This document shows positions 1-8,330 of a DNA stretch of 64,000 nucleotides, piece after piece. Position 1 is the stretch's first letter, and each line of letters starts with the position of its first letter. Under the pieces are notes generated by a model, which did not search any database, was not told where the DNA came from, and saw nothing but the letters and a program-made list of their open reading frames with translations. This DNA comes from Auanema rhodensis (Eukaryota > Nematoda > Chromadorea > Rhabditida > Rhabditidae): assembly GCA_964057225.1 (NCBI GenBank), contig OZ059899.1:992001-1056000 (forward strand), read 5' to 3'. The position numbers and the translations under genes are program-made.

Positions 1-246
1 TCAGTTGATATCTCGGTGCATTTTTAAGCTAGCGCAAATCTGATAACACAGATCGACGCAGCTTAAAAATCCGCATCGAATGCACTATACTACATTGAGA
101 AAAGCTTAATACAAAAATTAGTTATGATCGTTTGAAAAATGATGCATTAGTGTATGTCGAGTTTCCATGTACACTCAACATTGCTTCCAAAAACATTTTG
201 ACAAAAATTTTTTCGAAAAATTTCAAGATAATTTAGCGAAAAGTAG
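1..246. repeat. Partial satellite unit, left edge
   Basis: The last 246 bp of a unit (unit positions 106-351), cut by the window edge. It carries TTTTTAA at position 130 and TTAAAAA at 169, so the internal frame is closed. Private variants are GAGAAAAGCTTAAT near 98-111 and TATGTCGAG near 153-161. The second one breaks one arm of the 9-bp inverted repeat found in almost every other unit. Its tail is the G/G type. Confidence 0.95.
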
Positions 247-948
247 ATGTTTTCAGATTCTTTTTTTCAAGGCAAAGACGATGGACAATGTTATTCAACG
301 AAAAAATTAAATCTTCAGGGTAAAAATCGAGGATATAAGTGTGAACTTATATCAGTTGATATCTCGGTGCATTTTCAAGCTAGCGCAAATCTGATAACAC
401 AGATCGACGCAGCTTAAAAATCCGCATCGAATGCACTATACTACATTGAGAAACGCGTAATACAAAATTTAGTTATGATCGTTTGAAAAATGATGCATTA
501 GTGTATGTTGAGTTTCCATGTACACTCAACATTGCTTCCAAAAACATTTTGACAAAAATTTTTTCGAAAAATTTCAAGATAATTTAGCGAAAAGTAGATG
601 TTTTTAGATTCCGTTTTTCAAGGCAAAGACGATGGACAATGTTATTCAACGAAAAAATTAATTCTTCAGGGTGAAAATCGAGGATATAAGTGTGAACTTA
701 TATCAGTTGATATCTCGGTGCTTTTTTAAGCTAGCGCAAATCTGATAACACAGATCGACGCAGCTTAAAAATCCGCATCGAATGCACTATACTACATTGA
801 GAAACGCGTAATACAAAATTTAGTTATGATCGTTTGAAAAATGATGCATTAGTGTATGTTGAGTTTCCATGTACACTCAACATTGCTTCCAAAAACATTT
901 TGACAAAAATTTTTTCGAAAAATTTCAAGATAATTTAGCGAAAAGTAG
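247..948. repeat. Two satellite units with private variants
   Basis: Units 247 and 598. Unit 247 has TTTTCAGATTC and a longer T-run before CAAGG, AAATCTTCAGGG, and GGTAAAAATCG in place of GGTGAAAATCG. Both units share AAACGCGTAATAC and AAAATTTAG, which I did not see together elsewhere. Both are closed at position 130 or 169 and both tails are G/G. The cluster of rare variants at this end could mean the array edge lies not far to the left. That is only a weak hint, since private variants also occur inside the array. Confidence 0.9.
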
Positions 949-1188
949 ATGTTTTTAGATTCCGTTTTTCAAGGCAAAGACGATGGACAATGTTATTCAA
1001 CGAAAAAATTAATTCTTCAGGGTGAAAATCGAGGATATAAGTGTGAACATATATCAGTTGATATCTCGGTGCATTTTCAAGCTAGCGCAAATCTGATAAC
1101 ACAGATCGACGCAGCTCAAAAATCCGCATCGAATTCACTATACTACATTGAGAAACGCTTAATACAAAAATTAGTTATGATCGTTTGA
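949..1188 (+). other. 79-codon open frame inside the satellite unit; not a gene
   Basis: Unit positions 1-240 form an ATG-to-TGA frame of 79 codons in 56 of 181 complete units (first at 949, last at 63444). The other units are closed, mostly by C to T at position 130 (codon 44, CAA to TAA) or 169 (codon 57, CAA to TAA), less often by TGA at 169 or an indel. The predicted peptide shows no signal peptide, membrane segment or domain I recognise. The 111 bp outside the frame look at least as conserved as the frame. Closed units are amplified as readily as open ones, for example the whole of 34664-38173. I read this as a chance frame kept open by low divergence. Transcription of the satellite cannot be excluded. 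Confidence 0.85.
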
Positions 1189-1736
1189 AAAATGATGCAT
1201 TAGTGTATGTTGAGTTTCCATGTACACTCAACATTGCTTCCAAAAACATTTTGACAAAAATTTTTTCGAAAAATTTCAAAATAATTTAGCAAAAAGTAGA
1301 TGTTTTTAGATTCCGTTTTTCAAGGCAAAGACGATGGACAATGTTATTCAACGAAAAAAATAATTCTTCAGGGTGAAAATCGAGGATATAAGTGTGAACT
1401 TATATCAGTTGATATCTCGGTGCATTTTCAAGCTAGCGCAAATCTGATAACACAGATCGACGCAGCTCAAAAATCCGCATCGAATGCACTATACTACATT
1501 GAGAAACGCTTAATACAAAAATTAGTTATGATCGTTTGAAAAATGATGCATTAGTGTATGTTGAGTTTCCATGTACACTCAACATTGCTTCCAAAAACAT
1601 TTTGACAAAAATTTTTTCGAAAAATTTCAAGATAATTTAGCGAAAAGTAGATGTTTTTAGATTCCGTTTTTCAAGGCAAAGACGATGGACAATGTTATTC
1701 AACGAAAAAATTAATTCTTCAGGGTGAAAATCGAGG

Positions 1737-1756
1737 ATATAAGTGTGAACTTATAT
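1737..1756. repeat. Inverted repeat, 8-bp arms, 4-nt loop (in most units)
   Basis: In the reference unit, ATATAAGT (unit positions 87-94) and ACTTATAT (99-106) are perfect reverse complements separated by GTGA. It is present in most units. In the ATATGTGTGAACTCA variant two bases change, and the only remaining perfect pairing is shorter and shifted (ATATG with CATAT). Units with a single change (AAGTGTGAACTCA, the tagged type) have one mismatch. A hairpin, cruciform or dimeric protein site is possible but not shown. Confidence 0.75.
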
Positions 1757-1766
1757 CAGTTGATAT
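1753..1766. repeat. Inverted repeat, 6-bp arms, 2-nt loop (in most units)
   Basis: ATATCA-GT-TGATAT at unit positions 103-116. It overlaps the right arm of the 8-bp inverted repeat by four bases (ATAT), so the two hairpins are mutually exclusive. The only 11-bp insertion in the window lies exactly here, in unit 7969. Confidence 0.75.
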
Positions 1767-1908
1767 CTCGGTGCATTTTCAAGCTAGCGCAAATCTGATA
1801 ACACAGATCGACGCAGCTCAAAAATCCGCATCGAATGCACTATACTACATTGAGAAACGCTTAATACAAAAATTAGTTATGATCGTTTGAAAAATGATGC
1901 ATTAGTGT

Positions 1909-1936
1909 ATGTTGAGTTTCCATGTACACTCAACAT
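1909..1936. repeat. Inverted repeat, 9-bp arms, 10-nt loop (in nearly every unit)
   Basis: ATGTTGAGT (unit positions 259-267) and ACTCAACAT (278-286) are perfect reverse complements around TTCCATGTAC. This is the strongest inverted repeat in the unit, and almost all copies keep it intact. Exceptions include TATGTCGAG near 153-161, CTCAAGATTGC near 34241-34251 and CTCAATATTGC near 56702 and 62671. The surrounding stretch, about 240-320, is also one of the least variable parts of the unit by eye. A protein-binding or structural role is inferred only. Confidence 0.8.
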
Positions 1937-1959
1937 TGCTTCCAAAAACATTTTGACAA

Positions 1960-1978
1960 AAATTTTTTCGAAAAATTT
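1960..1978. repeat. AT-rich near-palindrome with central TTCGAA
   Basis: AAATTTTT and AAAAATTT flank TCG at unit positions 310-328, with a perfect 12-bp palindrome TTTTTCGAAAAA inside. Rare exceptions are TTTTTTCAAAAAATTT near 38840, TTTTCTCGAAAAA near 58840, TTCGTAAATTTC near 52180 and AAAAAGTTTTTCG near 11096. Sequences of this kind are flexible or bent and are common in satellites. It is not a match to the CENP-B box, because the CGGG half is absent. Confidence 0.75.
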
Positions 1979-4900
1979 CAAAATAATTTAGCAAAAAGTA
2001 GATGTTTTTAGATTCCGTTTTTCAAGGCAAAGACGATGGACAATGTTATTCAACGAAAAAAATAATTCTTCAGGGTGAAAATCGAGGATATAAGTGTGAA
2101 CTTATATCAGTTGATATCTCGGTGCTTTTTTAAGCTAGCGCAAATCTGATAACACAGATCGACGCAGCTTGAAAATCCGCATCGAATGCACTATACTACA
2201 TTGAGAAACGCTTAATACAAAAATTAGTTATGATCGTTTGAAAAATGATGCATTAGTGTATGTTGAGTTTCCATGTACACTCAACATTGCTTCCAAAAAC
2301 ATTTTGACAAAAATTTTTTCGAAAAATTTCAAGATAATTTAGCGAAAAGTAGATGTTTTTAGATTCCGTTTTTCAAGGCAAAGACGATGGACAATGTTAT
2401 TCAACGAAAAAAATAATTCTTCAGGGTGAAAATCGAGGATATATGTGTGAACTCATATCAGTTGATATCTCGGTGCATTTTTAAGCTAGCGCAAATCTGA
2501 TAACACAGATCGACGCAGCTCAACAATCCGCATCGAATGCACTATACTACATTGAGAAACGCTTAATACAAAAATTAGTTATGATCGTTTGAAAAATGAT
2601 GCATTAGTGTATGTTGAGTTTCCATGTACACTCAACATTGCTTCCAAAAACATTTTGACAAAAATTTTTTCGAAAAATTTCAAAATAATTTAGCAAAAAG
2701 TAGATGTTTTTAGATTCCGTTTTTCAAGGCAAAGACGATGGACAATGTTATTCAACGAAAAAAATAATTCTTCAGGGTGAAAATCGAGGATATAAGTGTG
2801 AACTTATATCAGTTGATATCTCGGTGCATTTTCAAGCTAGCGCAAATCTGATAACACAGATCGACGCAGCTCAAAAATCCGCATCGAATGCACTATACTA
2901 CATTGAGAAACGCTTAATACAAAAATTAGTTATGATCGTTTGAAAAATGATGCATTAGTGTATGTTGAGTTTCCATGTACACTCAACATTGCTTCCAAAA
3001 ACATTTTGACAAAAATTTTTTCGAAAAATTTCAAGATAATTTAGCGAAAAGTAGATGTTTTTAGATTCCGTTTTTCAAGGCAAAGACGATGGACAATGTT
3101 ATTCAACGAAAAAATTAATTCTTCAGGGTGAAAATCGAGGATATAAGTGTGAACTTATATCAGTTGATATCTCGGTGCATTTTCAAGCTAGCGCAAATCT
3201 GATAACACAGATCGACGCAGCTCAAAAATCCGCATCGAATGCACTATACTACATTGAGCAACGCTTAATACAAAAATTAGTTATGATCGTTTGAAAAATG
3301 ATGCATTAGTGTATGTTGAGTTTCCATGTACACTCAACATTGCTTCCAAAAACATTTTGACAAAAATTTTTTCGAAAAATTTCAAAATAATTTAGCAAAA
3401 AGTAGATGTTTTTAGATTCCGTTTTTCAAGGCAAAGACGATGGACAATGTTATTCAACGAAAAAAATAATTCTTCAGGGTGAAAATCGAGGATATAAGTG
3501 TGAACTTATATCAGTTGATATCTCGGTGCTTTTTTAAGCTAGCGCAAATCTGATAACACAGATCGACGCAGCTTGAAAATCCGCATCGAATGCACTATAC
3601 TACATTGAGAAACGCTTAATACAAAAATTAGTTATGATCGTTTGAAAAATGATGCATTAGTGTATGTTGAGTTTCCATGTACACTCAACATTGCTTCCAA
3701 AAACATTTTGACAAAAATTTTTTCGAAAAATTTCAAGATAATTTAGCGAAAAGTAGATGTTTTTAGATTCCGTTTTTCAAGGCAAAGACGATGGACAATG
3801 TTATTCAACGAAAAAAATAATTCTTCAGGGTGAAAATCGAGGATATATGTGTGAACTCATATCAGTTGATATCTCGGTGCATTTTTAAGCTAGCGCAAAT
3901 CTGATAACACAGATCGACGCAGCTCAACAATCCGCATCGAATGCACTATACTACATTGAGAAACGCTTAATACAAAAATTAGTTATGATCGTTTGAAAAA
4001 TGATGCATTAGTGTATGTTGAGTTTCCATGTACACTCAACATTGCTTCCAAAAACATTTTGACAAAAATTTTTTCGAAAAATTTAAAAATAATTTAGCAA
4101 AAAGTAGATGTTTTTAGATTCCTTTTTTCAAGGCGAAGACGATGGACAATGTTATTCAACGAAAAAAATAATTCTTCAGGGTGAAAATCGAGGATATATG
4201 TGTGAACTCATATCAGTTGATATCTCGGTGCTTTTTTAAGCTAGCGCAAATCTGATAACACAGATCGACGCAGCTTGAAAATCCGCATCGAATGCACTAT
4301 ACTACATTGAGAAACGCTTAATACAAAAATTAGTTATGATCGTTTGAAAAATGATGCATTAGTGTATGTTGAGTTTCCATGTACACTCAACATTGCTTCC
4401 AAAAACATTTTGACAAAAATTTTTTCGAAAAATTTCAAGATAATTTAGCGAAAAGTAGATGTTTTTAGATTCCGTTTTTCAAGGCAAAGACGATGGACAA
4501 TGTTATTCAACGAAAAAAATAATTCTTCAGGGTGAAAATCGAGGATATATGTGTGAACTCATATCAGTTGATATCTCGGTGCATTTTTAAGTTAGCGCAA
4601 ATCTGATAACACAGATCGACGCAGCTCAACAATCCGCATCGAATGCACTATACTACATTGAGAAACGCTTAATACAAAAATTAGTTATGATCGTTTGAAA
4701 AATGATGCATTAGTGTATGTTGAGTTTCCATGTACACTCAACATTGCTTCCAAAAACATTTTGACAAAAATTTTTTCGAAAAATTTAAAAATAATTTAGC
4801 AAAAAGTAGATGTTTTTAGATTCCTTTTTTCAAGGCGAAGACGATGGACAATGTTATTCAACGAAAAAAATAATTCTTCAGGGTGAAAATCGAGGATATA

Positions 4901-5862
4901 TGTGTGAACTCATATCAGTTGATATCTCGGTGCTTTTTTAAGCTAGCGCAAATCTGATAACACAGATCGACGCAGCTCAAAAATCCGCATCGAATGCACT
5001 ATACTACATTGAGAAACGCTCAATACAAAAATTAGTTATGATCGTTTGAAAAATGATGCATTAGTGTATGTTGAGTTTCCATGTACACTCAACATTGCTT
5101 CCAAAAACATTTTGACAAAAATTTTTTCGAAAAATTTCAAGATAATTTAGCGAAAAGTAGATGTTTTTAGATTCCGTTTTTCAAGGCAAAGACGATGGAC
5201 GATGTTATTCAACGAAAAAATTAATTCTTCAGGGTGAAAATCGAGGATATAAGTGTGAACTTATATCAGTTGATATCTCGGTGCATTTTCAAGCTAGCGC
5301 AAATCTGATAACACAGATCGACGCAGCTCAAAAATCCGCATCGAATGCACTATACTACATTGAGAAACGCTTAATACAAAAATTAGTTATGATCGTTTGA
5401 AAAATGATGCATTAGTGTATGTTGAGTTTCCATGTACACTCAACATTGCTTCCAAAAACATTTTGACAAAAATTTTTTCGAAAAATTTCAAAATAATTTA
5501 GCAAAAAGTAGATGTTTTTAGATTCCGTTTTTCAAGGCAAAGACGATGGACAATGTTATTCAACGAAAAAAATAATTCTTCAGGGTGAAAATCGAGGATA
5601 TAAGTGTGAACTTATATCAGTTGATATCTCGGTGCTTTTTTAAGCTAGCGCAAATCTGATAACACAGATCGACGCAGCTTAAAAATCCGCATCGAATGCA
5701 CTATACTACATTGAGAAACGCTTAATACAAAAAATAGTTATGATCGTTTGAAAAATGATGCATTAGTGTATGTTGAGTTTCCATGTACACTCAACATTGC
5801 TTCCAAAAACATTTTGACAAAAATTTTTTCGAAAAATTTCAAGATAATTTAGCGAAAAGTAG

Positions 5863-8330
5863 ATGTTTTTAGATTCCGTTTTTCAAGGCAAAGACGATGG
5901 ACAATGTTATTCAACGAAAAAAATAATTCTTCAGGGTGAAAATCGAGGATATAAGTGTGAACTTATATCAGTTGATATCTCGGTGCTTTTTTAAGCTAGC
6001 GCAAATCTGATAACACAGATCGACGCAGCTCAAAAATCCGCATCGAATGCACTATACTACATTGAGAAACGCTTAATACAAAAATTAGTTATGATTGTTT
6101 GAAAAATGATGCATTAGTGTATGTTGAGTTTCCATGTACACTCAACATTGCTTCCAAAAACATTTTGACAAAAATTTTTTCGAAAAATTTCAAGATAATT
6201 TAGCGAAAAGTAGATGTTTTTAGATTCCGTTTTTCAAGGCAAAGACGATGGACAATGTTATTCGACGAAAAAATTAATTCTTCAGGGTGAAAATCGAGGA
6301 TATAAGTGTGAACTTATATCAGTTGATATCTCGGTGCATTTTCAAGCTAGCGCAAATCTGATAACACAGATCGACGCAGCTCAAAAATCCGCATCGAATG
6401 CACTATACTACATTGAGAAACGCTTAATACAAAAATTAGTTATGATCGTTTGAAAAATGATGCATTAGTGTATGTTGAGTTTCCATGTACACTCAACATT
6501 GCTTCCAAAAACATTTTGACAAAAATTTTTTCGAAAAATTTCAAAATAATTTAGCAAAAAGTAGATGTTTTTAGATTCCGTTTTTCAAGGCAAAGACGAT
6601 GGACAATGTTATTCGACGAAAAAATTAATTCTTCAGGGTGAAAATCGAGGATATAAGTGTGAACTTATATCAGTTGATATCTCGGTGCATTTTCAAGCTA
6701 GCGCAAATCTGATAAAACAGATCGACGCAGCTCAAAAATCCGCATCGAATGCACTATACTACATTGAGAAACGCTTAATACAAAAATTAGTTATGATCGT
6801 TTGAAAAATGATGCATTAGTGTATGTTGAGTTTCCATGTACACTCAACATTGCTTCCAAAAACATTTTGACAAAAATTTTTTCGAAAAATTTCAAAATAA
6901 TTTAGCAAAAAGTAGATGTTTTTAGATTCCGTTTTTCAAGGCAAAGACGATGGACAATGTTATTCAACGAAAAAAATAATTCTTCAGGGTGAAAATCGAG
7001 GATATAAGTGTGAACTTATATCAGTTGATATCTCGGTGCTTTTTTAAGCTAGCGCAAATCTGATAACACAGATCGACGCAGCTTAAAAATCCGCATCGAA
7101 TGCACTATACTACATTGAGAAACGCTTAATACAAAAATTAGTTATGATCGTTTGAAAAATGATGCATTAGTGTATGTTGAGTTTCCATGTACACTCAACA
7201 TTGCTTCCAAAAACATTTTGACAAAAATTTTTTCGAAAAATTTCAAGATAATTTAGCGAAAAGTAGATGTTTTTAGATTTCGTTTTTCAAGGCAAAGACG
7301 ATGGACAATGTTATTCAACGAAAAAAATAATTCTTCAGGGTGAAAATCGAGGATATAAGTGTGAACTTATATCAGTTGATATCTCGGTGCTTTTTTAAGC
7401 TAGCGCAAATCTGATAACACAGATCGACGCAGCTTAAAAATCCGCATCGAATGCACTATACTACATTGAGAAACGCTTAATACAAAATTTAGTTATGATC
7501 GTTTGAAAAATGATGCATTAGTGTATGTTGAGTTTCCATGTACACTCAACATTGCTTCCAAAAACATTTTGACAAAAATTTTTTCGAAAAATTTCAAAAT
7601 AATTTAGCAAAAAGTAGATGTTTTTAGATTCCGTTTTTCAAAGCAAAGACGATGGACAATGTTATTCAACGAAAAAAATAATTCTTCAGGGTGAAAATCG
7701 AGGATATAAGTGTGAACTTATATCAGTTGATATCTCGGTGCTTTTTTAAGCTAGCGCAAATCTGATAACACAGATCGACGCAGCTCAAAAATCCGCATCG
7801 AATGCACTATACTACATTGAGAAACGCTCAATACAAAAATTAGTTATGATCGTTTGAAAAATGATGCATTAGTGTATGTTGAGTTTCCATGTACACTCAA
7901 CATTGCTTCCAAAAACATTTTGACAAAAATTTTTTCGAAAAATTTCAAAATAATTTAGCAAAAAGTAGATGTTTTTAGATTCCGTTTTTCAAAGCAAAGA
8001 CGATGGACAATGTTATTCAACGAAAAAAATAATTCTTCAGGGTGAAAATCGAGGATATAAGTGTGAACTTATATCAGAACTTTATCAGTTGATATCTCGG
8101 TGCTTTTTTAAGCTAGCGCAAATCTGATAACACAGATCGACGCAGCTCAAAAATCCGCATCGAATGCACTATACTACATTGAGAAACGCTCAATACAAAA
8201 ATTAGTTATGATCGTTTGAAAAATGATGCATTAGTGTATGTTGAGTTTCCATGTACACTCAACATTGCTTCCAAAAACATTTTGACAAAAATTTTTTCGA
8301 AAAATTTCAAAATATTTTAGCAAAAAGTAG
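5863..8330. repeat. Mixed satellite units before the dimer block
   Basis: Units 5863, 6214, 6565, 6916, 7267, 7618 and 7969. Units 6214 and 6565 are close neighbours sharing ATTCGACGAAAA and an open frame; 6565 has GATAAAACAG. From 7618 onward the variant CAAAGCAAAG (position 26, G to A) begins and marks the subfamily that dominates to 11138. Unit 7969 is 362 bp because of an 11-bp insertion, and its tail is the first with AATATTTTAGC. No gene or foreign element is present. Confidence 0.9.
8078..8088. other. 11-bp insertion in one satellite unit
   Basis: In unit 7969 the expected ATATCAG-TTGATATC is split by AACTTTATCAG. The insertion resembles the preceding AACTTATATCAG with one base missing, so it looks like an imperfect local duplication. 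It makes this the only 362-bp unit in the window and shifts the register of all downstream units by 11 bp. It sits at the centre of the 6-bp-arm inverted repeat ATATCA-GT-TGATAT. Confidence 0.9.

Larger units (their letters stand above)
1651..2001. repeat. Reference 351-bp satellite unit
   Basis: This unit serves as the reference for positions given in other entries. It has 58 G and 55 C in 351 bp (32% GC) and 13 CpG. A-tracts lie at about positions 55-60, 170-174, 240-244, 293-298 and 308-312, with the AT core at 308-328. Variable sites that define subfamilies: 18-20 (CCG, CCT or CCA before the T-run), 26 (G/A), 52 (A/T), 61 (T/A), 92 and 102 (A/T and T/C), 125 (A/T), 130 (C/T), 169 (C/T), 182 (C/T), 202-204 (GAG, AAG, GGG, GAA or GGA), 212 (T/C), 233-237 (ATCGT, TTCGT or ATTGT), 332 (A/G) and 343 (A/G). 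The length is close to twice a nucleosome spacing, as in many insect satellites; phasing is inferred, not seen. Confidence 0.95.
1300..4107. repeat. Four-unit (1404-bp) higher-order repeat, two copies
   Basis: Units 1300, 1651, 2002 and 2353 recur in order as 2704, 3055, 3406 and 3757. Matching diagnostics: AAAATAATT at 61 in the first, an open frame in the second, CTTTTTTAAG with GCTTGAAAATCC in the third, and ATATGTGTGAACTCA with CAACAATCC in the fourth. By eye the differences are few: GAGCAACGC in unit 3055 against GAGAAACGC in 1651, and the TTAAAAATAA tail of 3757. This indicates one 1404-bp tandem duplication more recent than the surrounding dimers. Confidence 0.85.
949..5862. repeat. 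Seven 702-bp dimers with alternating unit types
   Basis: Fourteen units (949 to 5512) alternate strictly in their tails. Units 949, 1651, 2353, 3055, 3757, 4459 and 5161 end with A at 332 and A at 343 (CAAAATAA, GCAAAA, or the variant TTAAAAATAA). Units 1300, 2002, 2704, 3406, 4108, 4810 and 5512 end with G/G (CAAGATAA, GCGAAA). Unit 5863 breaks the alternation with a second G/G. The base period is therefore 702 bp, and longer duplications are laid over it. Units 4108 and 4810 share CCTTTTTTCAAGGCGAAG, while 3757 and 4459 share ATATGTGTGAACTCA with CAACAATCC. So 3757-4458 and 4459-5160 are also related dimers. Confidence 0.85.

Noticed and set aside
1651-2001. CENP-B box in the unit
   Set aside because: The stretch TTCGAAAAATTTCAA fits the first half (TTCG, then A) but lacks the CGGG half. 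I found no other candidate in the reference unit.
1651-2001. Unit as an ancient dimer of about 175 bp
   Set aside because: A few short stretches look alike between halves (CGAAAAAATTAATT and CGAAAAATTTCAAG), but they are A/T-rich and do not align at a constant offset by eye. A proper self-alignment would be needed.
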